DNA from: Alistipes sp.
GTDB taxonomy: Bacteria; Bacteroidota; Bacteroidia; Bacteroidales; Rikenellaceae
Reading direction: 5' to 3'
Assembly (NCBI GenBank): GCA_017437045.1
Contig: JAFSBY010000040.1
Location: 157,150 to 221,149, forward strand
DNA length: 64,000 nt
In this document: one piece after another, positions 41,349-50,364 of the stretch
Layout of the letters: each line of letters opens with the position of its first letter
Numbering within the stretch: the stretch's first letter is position 1
Position numbers and translations under genes: made by a program
Notes under the pieces: model-generated
Told to the model about the DNA's origin: nothing
Seen by the model: only the letters and a program-made list of their open reading frames with translations
Database searches by the model: none

Positions 41349-44039
41349 TTATTTCTTGGCTTTCAACAGATAGGTGGCTCGGCATAACTCCCCCTCGTCG
41401 GTAACGCCTTCGAGCACCACCTGATAGTCGTTGGGGCGGTCCGCCGTCCAAAAAGTGAGCGATGCTGCCCCTTCGGTATTGCTCTGCAGATTCGGCTCCC
41501 AGGCGATCGTCGTACGCAGATCTTTGCGCTCCGTTTGGGGGGCGATGTCGTAGCGCGGGGCGTAGAACTCGGCCGGTTTGGCATAGCCTCCGACCAGCAC
41601 CTCGGCTAACGATTCGTTGGTGATATTGACGCGACGATTGCTGTTGCGAACCTCCATGACGATCATGCCGTTGTGCGTGAATCCGCCCAAACCGGCCGCC
41701 TCTCGGGCATCTATATAGGCAAGTCGTGTAATATCCTCCATCGGGTAGGTGTCCAACTCGCTAATGTCGGCCGTCACGCCGTTGATCAGCACATCGGGCG
41801 TGCGATCCTGATCGTCAAACAGATCGACCGAGAACTCCTCCTCGCTCGGCTCCATCCACATGCTCGATGTAGCAGGATCCTTGCGCACACGTACCTCGGT
41901 ACCGATGACCTCGAGTTGGCGGAATCGTTGCAAGGCATCATAAACCGAGGCGTAGTGAGCCAACTCCTCGCCCAGCGAGTTGAATCCGTCGATGAGCGTC
42001 GAATAGGAGTAGGAGGGTTCGCGTTTGGCGGTGACCACTACCGCGTCAATGTCGATAACACGCATGCCACCCTCGGTGTAGTATTTCTCTTTTGCCCCCA
42101 GCAACATCTCCTCCGTTACAGCGGGTTTGTAGGCCTGAAAATGTGGTCTTGGGAGCGGGATGTGGGTCGAAGGGAAGGTCTCGGGGTCGATGCGGAGGGT
42201 GACCGTGCGGGAACTTCCTTTGCGGTTGAGGGCCTGGATGTAGTAATAGGCCGTGTCGGGCATGTCGATGCCCGAAATCTTAAAATGATTGCTGGCCGTG
42301 AGCGGGAATACACCGAGCATCTCTCCCCCCTTTTGGAAGATGGCAATACTCGGATGCTTGGCCTTGCCCAACAACCCCGAGACTTTGCCCTTAATGTATT
42401 GCGTCTTTTCGATCTCGTGCACTATTTTCGGGTGGTCGCCTTGGAAAATCTTGCTCACATCGTAACGTCGCCAACCATTGGTGAGCATGATCAGATCGAG
42501 AAATTCTCTTCGCCCAACCCCTTGTCGGAGGAAATAGGCTCCCGGTCGCTCGATCGGCCCATGCAGATCGGAGCTGAGCAACAGGTAGCTGAAGATCGTT
42601 TCGCTTTCCGGATCCATGGCCACCGCCTCCGCATCCGTGACCGACACGGCAAATCGCCCCGATGTCGGGAGCCCCCGGCTGTTGCGAATGCGGAGGTCTA
42701 ATGCGATCTTTTCGCGGGGTGCGAAGGATGGCTTGTCGGCAAGGATTTCGGCGGTGGCAAAATCGTTGTTATCGACAAAGACCAATCGCTCGGCGACTAT
42801 CTGCCGATGCTCCTTATCTACGATCGAGATCAGCGCAATACCGCTCTTCATATTCTTCGTGTCAATGCGCTTGAGTCGGGAGAGATCCTCGATAACGGCC
42901 TCGATCGTTCCGCGCGATTGTACGATGGCCGCCAACCGCTCGATGGGCAGATCGGGCGTTGTTTCGACCTTCATAAAGAGCATATTTGCGGCATTCCGTT
43001 TGATCTGCAAGGCGCAGCCCGACGTGGGCACGGCGGGCAACTCGAAGGTGCGCGTCAGCCCCTTGTGCGAGGTGAGTGTTGCCGTATAGCGGGCGTTGGG
43101 TTCGGTTGTCAGCAGACATACGCCCATGCCGTTGTGGAGCGAGCGAAGGTCGCAGAGTGTATCGCGCTTGTGGTTGCAGATGAAACCCTCAACCTCGACC
43201 GCTTTACCGTCGATGCCAATGGCTTTGAAGGCCACCGTTTGGGTCATGCCGGCAATCAGATCGCCACCCTCGGGGAAGAATTGTACCGCGAAATCATCCG
43301 AGAAGGAGGGGAGTTGAATGGTCCGGTCGAGCAGGCGACTATTGGCCGAAATCTTCAGCCGCAGACAATCATCCGGAGTATTCGAGGGGCGAAATTTGAT
43401 CGTGACAACGCCCTGCTCGTCGCTTTTGGTGAGATAGGTCTTGGCCTTACCGCGCAGGTTGAGCGTGTATTGTAGCTCCTGATGGGCGAGGCGCTTGCGC
43501 TGATGATCCATCAAGGTGATGCGAGCCAACACCGACCGATCCTCTAACAGACTGTATGTGATTGGCGTTTGGATGGCATCGTCGATGTAGTTGCCGATCT
43601 CGATCTCTTTGCGGAAGAGAAACTGCTCGTCGAAGTTACTCATCCATTTCGTGTAGGCGCGCAACGTGTAGCGTCCGGCATCCAATTTTGGGGAGAGCGG
43701 CATGGCATTCGCAAAGGCTCCTTGCTCGCCCATCACCTTCATACGGGAGATCAATCGTCCATCGGCACTGATTAACTCGACATAGAGAAACGAGGACTCG
43801 GCAGCCGGCGTGAAAAGCATCGGGTGGAGCAGAAAAGCACTGAAATAGATGCTTTCGCCCGCGCTATAGCAGGGCTTGTCGGTCACCACATAGAGCTTCT
43901 CTTGCAATCCGACCTTCTGGTAGTAATCGAGAAACGCATGCTCGGTTTGCGCACGAAAGTCCCCCTCTGCGGTCTGTGCAAAGGTTGCAGACCACAGCAT
44001 CGATAGGCAAAAGGCCCAAAACAGCTGGTTCTTACGCAT
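41349..44039 (-). CDS. MG2/TonB-plug-domain outer-membrane-type protein
   Basis: 896 residues with a signal peptide (MRKNQLFWAFCLSMLWSATFAQ). N-terminal macroglobulin-like domains (YVVTDKPCYSAGESIYFSAF, LDAGRYTLRAYTKWM), several more beta domains and a TonB-receptor plug-like part near 770-830 (VLINGVTADISELD, PMEDITRLAYIDAREAAG) without the barrel. This architecture is common in Bacteroidetes, function unknown. It is inserted in the arginine operon between argD (38 bases upstream) and argF' (21 bases downstream), all on one strand. Confidence 0.85.
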   Translation of the reverse strand: MRKNQLFWAFCLSMLWSATFAQTAEGDFRAQTEHAFLDYYQKVGLQEKLYVVTDKPCYSAGESIYFSAFLLHPMLFTPAAESSFLYVELISADGRLISRMKVMGEQGAFANAMPLSPKLDAGRYTLRAYTKWMSNFDEQFLFRKEIEIGNYIDDAIQTPITYSLLEDRSVLARITLMDHQRKRLAHQELQYTLNLRGKAKTYLTKSDEQGVVTIKFRPSNTPDDCLRLKISANSRLLDRTIQLPSFSDDFAVQFFPEGGDLIAGMTQTVAFKAIGIDGKAVEVEGFICNHKRDTLCDLRSLHNGMGVCLLTTEPNARYTATLTSHKGLTRTFELPAVPTSGCALQIKRNAANMLFMKVETTPDLPIERLAAIVQSRGTIEAVIEDLSRLKRIDTKNMKSGIALISIVDKEHRQIVAERLVFVDNNDFATAEILADKPSFAPREKIALDLRIRNSRGLPTSGRFAVSVTDAEAVAMDPESETIFSYLLLSSDLHGPIERPGAYFLRQGVGRREFLDLIMLTNGWRRYDVSKIFQGDHPKIVHEIEKTQYIKGKVSGLLGKAKHPSIAIFQKGGEMLGVFPLTASNHFKISGIDMPDTAYYYIQALNRKGSSRTVTLRIDPETFPSTHIPLPRPHFQAYKPAVTEEMLLGAKEKYYTEGGMRVIDIDAVVVTAKREPSYSYSTLIDGFNSLGEELAHYASVYDALQRFRQLEVIGTEVRVRKDPATSSMWMEPSEEEFSVDLFDDQDRTPDVLINGVTADISELDTYPMEDITRLAYIDAREAAGLGGFTHNGMIVMEVRNSNRRVNITNESLAEVLVGGYAKPAEFYAPRYDIAPQTERKDLRTTIAWEPNLQSNTEGAASLTFWTADRPNDYQVVLEGVTDEGELCRATYLLKAKK

Positions 44040-44077
44040 CGCTGGTGGGGATTTCGGTGGCTGACAAGGTATGGCTC

Positions 44078-45199
44078 TTACAACAACTTTTTCAAGGCCT
44101 GAACGAATTGCTCGGCCTGCTCTTGGCTGACTGACAGGGCCGGCAACAGCCGTACGGTGGTCGCTCCGGCACCACCCGTAAAGATATGCTCCTCGAAGAG
44201 CAACTTTTTACGCAACTCCGAGGCCGAACCCTCGATCTCCATGCCGATCATCAAGCCGCGTCCGCGCACCTCTTTGAGTTGCGGTATCTTCTTCAGCTCC
44301 TCGATCAGGTATTCGCCTACCCGGGCGGCATTTTCGATCAGTTGCTCCTCACGCATCACATCCAATACGGCAATGGCTGCGGCGCAGGCTAAGTGGTTAC
44401 CGCCGAAGGTCGTACCGAGCATGCCTGTCCAAGTCTCAAAGTGCGGAGCGACGAGTACACCACCGATCGGAAATCCGTTACCCATGCCCTTGGCCATGGT
44501 GATCAGATCGGGACGAATGCCACTGTATTGGTGGGCAAAGAAGCGGCCGGAACGGCCATAGCCGGACTGAATCTCATCTAAGATGAGCTGCGTGCCGGTC
44601 TCGGTGCAGAGGGTACGCACGCCTTGCAGGAATTCGTCGCTGGGCAGGTGGATACCAGCCACACCCTGAATACCCTCGATGATCAAGGCGGCAAATTGGC
44701 GGGTAGCGAGACGCTCCCGTACCGCCTCCAGATCGTTGAGCGGAGCAAATTCCACCTTCTCGGTACGGTTGAACGGAGCGACGATCTTCGGATTGTCGGT
44801 CGCAGCTACTGCTCCCGATGTGCGCCCGTGGAAGGCGCGGCTGATGGCCAGCACCTTCTCGCGTCCGGTCTGGAATGAGGCTATCTTGAGGGCATTTTCG
44901 TTGGCCTCGGCTCCCGAATTGCAGAGAAAGAGGCGATAATCGTCATAGCCCGACAGAGCCCCCAGCCGATCGGCCAATTGCTGTTGCAGACTGTTCTCGA
45001 CCGAGTTGGAGTAGAATCCGAGTTGGCCAACTTGTTGGCTGATGCGCTCCACATAGTGCGGATGTGCGTGGCCGATCGAGATGACGGCATGACCGCCATA
45101 CAAATCGAGATACTCCTGACCATCGGCCGTATAGACATAGCTCCCCCGACCGCGTACCGGCTCAATCGGGTAGAGTGCATAGACATTCAAAAGTTCCAT
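44078..45199 (-). CDS. argD: N-acylornithine aminotransferase
   Basis: 373 residues. Class-III aminotransferase with NSGAEANENALKIA, LDEIQSGYGRSG (Asp binding PLP) and the PLP lysine in MAKGMGNGFPIGG. Converts N-acylglutamate semialdehyde to N-acylornithine, using glutamate. Starts four bases after argC. Confidence 0.96.
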   Translation of the reverse strand: MELLNVYALYPIEPVRGRGSYVYTADGQEYLDLYGGHAVISIGHAHPHYVERISQQVGQLGFYSNSVENSLQQQLADRLGALSGYDDYRLFLCNSGAEANENALKIASFQTGREKVLAISRAFHGRTSGAVAATDNPKIVAPFNRTEKVEFAPLNDLEAVRERLATRQFAALIIEGIQGVAGIHLPSDEFLQGVRTLCTETGTQLILDEIQSGYGRSGRFFAHQYSGIRPDLITMAKGMGNGFPIGGVLVAPHFETWTGMLGTTFGGNHLACAAAIAVLDVMREEQLIENAARVGEYLIEELKKIPQLKEVRGRGLMIGMEIEGSASELRKKLLFEEHIFTGGAGATTVRLLPALSVSQEQAEQFVQALKKLL

Positions 45200-45203
45200 A
45201 GGC

Positions 45204-46166
45204 TTAAAATGCGCTTGCCTTGAGCTTCAATCCGGTTTTAGGATCGAGCCCGAAGATGCGGTTCATATTCTCTACGGCCTGCCCCGATGCCCCTTTCAGC
45301 AGGTTGTCGATGGCGGTCGTGATGTGTACTTTCGAGCCATATTTGGCCACGTGCACCAACGCTTTGTTCGTATTGACGACCTGTTTTAGGTCAATCGGAC
45401 GCGTGGCCACATGGGTAAAGGCGGCCTCGGCATAGTAATTGGCATAGAGTTGTCGTACCTCCTCTTCCGATGCGGCACATTCGGTATAGACGCTGGCCAA
45501 AATGCCGCGCGTAAAGTCGCCACGCATCGGGACGAAATTGATTGCCCGATCAAACGAGGGTTGCAGCAGACGCAGGTTGCGCCCGATCTCGTTCAGGTGT
45601 TGATGCGTAAAGGCTTTATAGACCGAGATGTTTGAATCGCGCCAACTAAAGTGAGTCGTAGCCGAGGGCTTGACACCAGCACCGGTCGATCCGGTGATGG
45701 CCGTGACGTGTACCTCGTCGGTCAGCAGGCCGGCAGCTGCCAACGGCAGCAGCGCCAACTGGATCGCCGTGGCAAAACAGCCCGGATTGGCAATCTTCTC
45801 GGCCGAGGCAATCTTCTCGGCCTGCCACTCGGCCAATCCATAGACAAATCCGTCGTGCTCGTCGCGGAAGTCTTGGGCCAGATCGACCACCTTGACCCCT
45901 TCGGGCAGCGGATGCTCCTCGAGCCATACGGAACTTTGGCCGTGAGCCGAGCAGAGGAAGAGCACATCCACCTCGTCGAGCCGAGCCTCCGAGGCGAAGC
46001 AAAGCTCCGTATCCCCCTCCAGACCGCCATGTACGGCCGTGAGCGGATTGCCGGCATTCGAGGTGCTGTGCACCCAACGCAGCTCCACCTCGGGGTGGTT
46101 CAGCAGCAGACGAATCAGCTCTCCGGCCGTATAACCGGCTCCTCCGATAATACCGGCACGAATCAT
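45204..46166 (-). CDS. argC: N-acyl-gamma-glutamyl-phosphate reductase
   Basis: 320 residues, type-2-like length. Rossmann start IIGGAGYTAGELIRLLLNHP, catalytic Cys in NPGCFATAI, His in FTHQHLNEIGRN. NADPH-dependent reduction of the acyl-glutamyl phosphate. Overlaps argG by four bases (ATGA). Confidence 0.96.
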   Translation of the reverse strand: MIRAGIIGGAGYTAGELIRLLLNHPEVELRWVHSTSNAGNPLTAVHGGLEGDTELCFASEARLDEVDVLFLCSAHGQSSVWLEEHPLPEGVKVVDLAQDFRDEHDGFVYGLAEWQAEKIASAEKIANPGCFATAIQLALLPLAAAGLLTDEVHVTAITGSTGAGVKPSATTHFSWRDSNISVYKAFTHQHLNEIGRNLRLLQPSFDRAINFVPMRGDFTRGILASVYTECAASEEEVRQLYANYYAEAAFTHVATRPIDLKQVVNTNKALVHVAKYGSKVHITTAIDNLLKGASGQAVENMNRIFGLDPKTGLKLKASAF

Positions 46167-47362
46167 CGCTTGTTGCGTTTTTGGACGTTGTGGTAGATCT
46201 TGATCTGGTTGCCGAGGATCTTCGTGAAGCCCTTCACGTCGTCAGCCGTCCACGCCTTGTTCACCTCGCCATACTCGCCAAAGTCGGTCTTCATCAGGTC
46301 GAACGACGAATCAACACCCACCAACGTGTAACCCAGCGGACGCAACGTGAGCTCGACCGTACCGGTTACGTTGCGCTGCGAGGAGAGCAACATAGCCTCG
46401 ATGTCGCGCATGACAGGCTCCAGGTATTGCGCCTCATGCAGGAACATGCCGTACCACGTAGCCACCTGCTCCTTCCAGTAGAGCTGCCACTTCGTGAGCG
46501 TATGTTTCTCGAGCATCTTGTGGGCAGCGATGATCAGCATCGGGGCTGCAGCCTCGAAACCTACACGGCCCTTGATGCCGATGATCGTGTCACCGATGTG
46601 CATATCGCGGCCGATACCAAAAGCACCGCCAATAGCCTCGACGGCACGGATAGCCTCCACCTTATCGGTGTACTCCTGGCCGTTTACGCCGGTCAGCTCA
46701 CCCTCGGTGAAGGTCAGGCGCAGGGTCTCCTCCTGCTCCTTGACCACCTGGCTCGGATAGGCCTCCTCGGGCAACGTCTGCTCCGAGTGGAGCGTCTCCT
46801 TACCACCGATCGAGGTGCCCCAAAGGCCCTTGTTGATCGAATACTCCATCTTGCGGAAGTCGGCCTCGAAGCCGTGCTCCTTGAGGTAGTTGATCTCGTA
46901 CTCACGCGTGAGGGTCATGTCGCGGGTTGGGGTGATGATCTCGATCTCCGGTGCGAGGGTCTGGAACGTCAGGTCGAAACGTACCTGGTCGTTGCCGGCA
47001 CCCGTCGAGCCGTGTGCTACGGCATCGGCACCGATCGACTTGGCATACTCGATGATGGCGATGGCCTGGAAGATGCGCTCCGAGCTGACCGAAATGGGGT
47101 AGGTGCCGTTACGCAGCACGTTGCCATAGACCATGTAGCGGATCGACTTCTCGTAATACTCCTGCTCGATGTTGAGCGTTGCGTGCTCGACGGCCCCCAA
47201 CTCGATGGCGCGCGCCTCGATCTTCTGCAACTCCTCGGCCGAGAAGCCGCCCGTATTGGCAATAGCCGTATAGACATCATATCCCTGCTCCTCGCTCAAA
47301 TACTTTACGCAGAACGAGGTATCCAAACCGCCGCTAAAGGCGAGAACTACTTTCTTTTTCAT
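46163..47362 (-). CDS. argG: Argininosuccinate synthase
   Basis: 399 residues. ATP pyrophosphatase P-loop VLAFSGGLDTSFCVKYL at the start, GSTGAGNDQVRFD, EKGLWG-type KGLWGTSIGGKE, and C-terminal PLGYTLVGVDSSF. Joins citrulline and aspartate. Its 22-base gap from the GNAT gene and ATGA overlap with argC place it near the head of the operon. Confidence 0.97.
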   Translation of the reverse strand: MKKKVVLAFSGGLDTSFCVKYLSEEQGYDVYTAIANTGGFSAEELQKIEARAIELGAVEHATLNIEQEYYEKSIRYMVYGNVLRNGTYPISVSSERIFQAIAIIEYAKSIGADAVAHGSTGAGNDQVRFDLTFQTLAPEIEIITPTRDMTLTREYEINYLKEHGFEADFRKMEYSINKGLWGTSIGGKETLHSEQTLPEEAYPSQVVKEQEETLRLTFTEGELTGVNGQEYTDKVEAIRAVEAIGGAFGIGRDMHIGDTIIGIKGRVGFEAAAPMLIIAAHKMLEKHTLTKWQLYWKEQVATWYGMFLHEAQYLEPVMRDIEAMLLSSQRNVTGTVELTLRPLGYTLVGVDSSFDLMKTDFGEYGEVNKAWTADDVKGFTKILGNQIKIYHNVQKRNKR

Positions 47363-47383
47363 GGTTTTATTGCGTTTTTTTGA

Positions 47384-48001
47384 TTATTTCAAGTGGAAAA
47401 TCTTTTTGAAGGCATTCTTCAGATACATAGCATAGGGCTTCAAGCGCGAGTGCTTGGGCTCCTCCTTGGCCGGGTCGTAGAGCATGCCCGTGCAGAGGCA
47501 CATGCGACGGTTATTGCGTTGCAAAATATCGTAGTTGCAACACCCCTCACATCCCTTCCAAAACTCGTCATCCTCGGTGATCTCCGAGAAGGTAACCGGC
47601 ATATAACCCATACGCGAATTGAGCTTCATGACAGCCAATGAGGTGGTGATCGAGAAGAGCTTCGCGTACGGGAATCGTCGTCGGGCTAACTCGAAGGTTC
47701 GTCGTTTGATTTGCTCGGCAAGTCCCATGTGACGGTACTCGGGATCGACAATCAGACCGGAGGTGGCGACAAAATCACCATGCTCCCAACACTCGATGTA
47801 GCTGAATCCGACCAGCTTTTCTCCCTCCAACGCCACGACGGCCTTGCCGCCTGTGATCTTTGCTGCAATGTACTCGGGGCTACGCTTGGCGATACCCGTG
47901 CCACGCTGCAATGCCGACTCGTAGATCAGCGTACAGATGCGTTCGGCATACTGTGCGTGTTCCGGTTCGGCAAAAATGACGTTGATCGTTTTGTTACTCA
48001 T
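47384..48001 (-). CDS. GNAT acyltransferase, probable N-acylglutamate synthase
   Basis: 205 residues. GNAT core: LIYESALQRGTGIA, VALEGEKLVGFSYIE, the CoA-binding VDPEYRHMGLAEQIKRRTFELAR region and FSITTSLAVMKLNSRMGY. The C-terminal part is Cys-rich (CEGCC, then MCLC), unusual for GNAT. First gene of the arginine operon, and no argA or argJ is seen, so it is a good candidate for the enzyme that makes N-succinyl- or N-acetylglutamate. I recall that genetic work in Bacteroides thetaiotaomicron linked such a GNAT to this step, but I cannot check it here. Confidence 0.8.
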   Translation of the reverse strand: MSNKTINVIFAEPEHAQYAERICTLIYESALQRGTGIAKRSPEYIAAKITGGKAVVALEGEKLVGFSYIECWEHGDFVATSGLIVDPEYRHMGLAEQIKRRTFELARRRFPYAKLFSITTSLAVMKLNSRMGYMPVTFSEITEDDEFWKGCEGCCNYDILQRNNRRMCLCTGMLYDPAKEEPKHSRLKPYAMYLKNAFKKIFHLK

Positions 48002-48079
48002 CTCAGTAATGAAAAAAGTGGATTAGTGATGTATAATGGTTTATCTTATTTTGGGTAATCTGCGAAAAGTTACGGCGGC

Positions 48080-50293
48080 TTAGTTTAATCGGTAGGCTCG
48101 TTGCACACCCTTGATGCGCAGGATGTTATGTATGAGTGCATCGGCGGCCGTTGCCGAGGGTACCTCCACGGCAATCGTACCCGAGACGATGCCGCCCTGC
48201 CCCAGCTCGAAGTTTAGGGCTCGGATGTTGAGCTTCAGCTCGCGGCTGATCACCTCCGTGATGTGGTTGGCCATACCCGTCGTGTCGGCGGCCACGACGC
48301 GAATCGTGACGCGGAAGGCCCCCTCGCTGTTTTGTCGCCAACGGGCATCAATGATGCGATAGGGGTAGTTCTCGTGCATGCGCTTGGCATTGGGGCAGTC
48401 CGTGCGGTGGATCGTGATACCCGAGTTGATCGTGATGAATCCGAAGACCTCATCGCCCTTGATCGGGTTGCAACATTTGGCCAATTTGTATTGGATCTTC
48501 GAGATGTCGTCGTCGATGACCAGCGCATCGGTCGAGCGATGATCCTGCTTCTCGGCCTGCCGCTCGGCATAGGCAGCCTGCTTCTGACGCTCCTGCTCGG
48601 CGGCTGCAGCACGACGCTCCTCCTCGGCCTCGCCCGAGAGGTGGCGTGTGAGTACCTCTTTGATGGTCTGGAAGTCGAGTTTGTTTGTGGCGATCAAGGC
48701 ATAGACCTCTGTGCCGAGGCGCAATTTGTATTGCTTCGAGAGGTAATTGACCGCTTCATCGACCGTGAGCGAGAGCTTCCAATTTTTGAGTTTGCGCTCC
48801 AACTCCTCGCGTCCCATGCGCGTATGTTTGGCCTGCTCCTCGCGCAAGAAGGCCTTGATCTTGTTCTTGGCCTTCGACGTGACAACACATGCCAACCAGT
48901 CTGCTTTCGGAGTTTGGTTTTTCTGGGTCAGGATCTCGACAATGTCACCATTGCGCAGCACCTCGCGAATCGGCACCGGGCGGTTATTGACCTTTCCTCC
49001 GGCACAGATGGCTCCCAGGTTGGAGTGGATGTCGAAGGCAAAGTCGAGCACCGTGGCTCCTTCGGGCAGTTTGCGCAGGTCGCCATTGGGCGTAAAGACA
49101 AAGATCTCACCCGAGGCCGGCTTGGCATCGAAACGCTGTGCCAGCGAGTGGGTGGTCTCTTCGAGGGCAGCACGCAGTCGGCTGAGCCACTGCTCGGAGG
49201 TTTGTGCCCCCTGCTGCACACCCTTGTATCGCCAGTGAGCGGCAATACCACGCTCGGCTACCTCGTCCATGCGCTCGGTACGGATCTGTACCTCGACCCA
49301 GCGACCCTCGGCCGAAACCGTGGCATGTAACGACTCGTAACCGTTCGATTTGGGGATCGAGATCCAGTCGCGCATGCGATTCGGATTGGGGGTATAGAAG
49401 TCGGTGACTACCGAGAAGGTGGTCCAACATTGGGTCTTCTCCAACTCCTTCGGACAGTCGATGATGATGCGCAGGGCGAAGATGTCATAGACGCCCTCGA
49501 ACGGCACACGCTGTTTGCGCATCTTGTTCCAAATCGAATAGACCGACTTGGTGCGACTCTTGATGTGGTAACGGATGCCCAACGCCTGCAACTTCTCCTC
49601 GATCGGAACGAGGAATTTGGCAATGAAGGCGCGACGCTCCTCGGCGCTCTCCTCGAGTTTGGTGGTGATGTGCTCGAAATCTTTCGGCTCGAGGTATTTC
49701 AGAGCCAGATCCTCCAACTCGCTCTTGATGGCATACAGACCCAGCTTGTGTGCAATCTGGGCGTAGAGGTTCATCGCCTCCCAGCTCTTCTTACGACGCT
49801 TCTCGGGTGGGAAAATAGCCAGCGAACGCATCACCTCCAGGCGGTCTGCCAATTTGATGAGGATCACACGCGGATCTTCGGAGTAGCTGACAATCAGATC
49901 GCGGAAATTCTCGGCCTGCTCTTTGGCCACTTTGAGCTTCAGATCCGAGATGTTGGCCAGTCCGACGGTGATGCCGACCACCTCCGTGCCGAACATTTCG
50001 CGCAGCTCCTCGGTGAGCGTAACGAAATCCTCGGCGGAGAGCCGTTTGTGAGCCAGGCGCACCACATCGTGGAGGATGGCGGCAATGGTCGAGTTGCGAC
50101 CCAGACCCACCTCCTGCATGACGATCTGTGCTACGGCTACGGCATGATCGAGCATCGGACGCCCATCGTAACGACGCTCCTCGGACAAATGTGACAGGGC
50201 ATAGCGCAACGCCTCATCGACCATTTCGGCCGTCTTTGCCGAAAAGGTGCTTCGTACCAGCGTGCGCAATTTTTCATACCTAACCAACTCCAT
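48080..50293 (-). CDS. RelA/SpoT family (p)ppGpp enzyme
   Basis: 737 residues. N-terminal HD domain (DHAVAVAQIVMQ, ILHDVVRLAHKR), synthetase domain (SRTKSVYSIWNKM, EGVYDIFALRIII, SNGYESLHATV), TGS (FVFTPNGDLRKLPEGATVLDF), helical and C-terminal ACT domain. The synthetase residues look intact. In the HD site the Glu-Asp that normally follows HD at HDxxED is replaced (HDVVRL), so hydrolysis may be weak or lost. Cytoplasmic, ribosome-associated stress enzyme. It is upstream of the arginine operon by 78 bases on the same strand. Confidence 0.93.
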   Translation of the reverse strand: MELVRYEKLRTLVRSTFSAKTAEMVDEALRYALSHLSEERRYDGRPMLDHAVAVAQIVMQEVGLGRNSTIAAILHDVVRLAHKRLSAEDFVTLTEELREMFGTEVVGITVGLANISDLKLKVAKEQAENFRDLIVSYSEDPRVILIKLADRLEVMRSLAIFPPEKRRKKSWEAMNLYAQIAHKLGLYAIKSELEDLALKYLEPKDFEHITTKLEESAEERRAFIAKFLVPIEEKLQALGIRYHIKSRTKSVYSIWNKMRKQRVPFEGVYDIFALRIIIDCPKELEKTQCWTTFSVVTDFYTPNPNRMRDWISIPKSNGYESLHATVSAEGRWVEVQIRTERMDEVAERGIAAHWRYKGVQQGAQTSEQWLSRLRAALEETTHSLAQRFDAKPASGEIFVFTPNGDLRKLPEGATVLDFAFDIHSNLGAICAGGKVNNRPVPIREVLRNGDIVEILTQKNQTPKADWLACVVTSKAKNKIKAFLREEQAKHTRMGREELERKLKNWKLSLTVDEAVNYLSKQYKLRLGTEVYALIATNKLDFQTIKEVLTRHLSGEAEEERRAAAAEQERQKQAAYAERQAEKQDHRSTDALVIDDDISKIQYKLAKCCNPIKGDEVFGFITINSGITIHRTDCPNAKRMHENYPYRIIDARWRQNSEGAFRVTIRVVAADTTGMANHITEVISRELKLNIRALNFELGQGGIVSGTIAVEVPSATAADALIHNILRIKGVQRAYRLN

Positions 50294-50320
50294 CTTCCTT
50301 TGTTTTTAGTTTGTAAGCTA

Positions 50321-50328
50321 CAAAGGTA
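50321..50328 (-). promoter_or_regulatory. -7 box of the RelA/SpoT gene
   Basis: TACCTTTG on the minus strand, 27 bases before the ATG at 50293. The upstream -33 element is not clear. Confidence 0.5.
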
Positions 50329-50364
50329 CGAATTTGGTTTGGATTTTTGGCACTTTTTAGGGGT

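Noticed and set aside
48002-48079. ArgR operator before the arginine operon
   Set aside because: TGTATAAT near 48028 resembles one half of an ArgR box, but the second half is missing and no argR gene is in the window.
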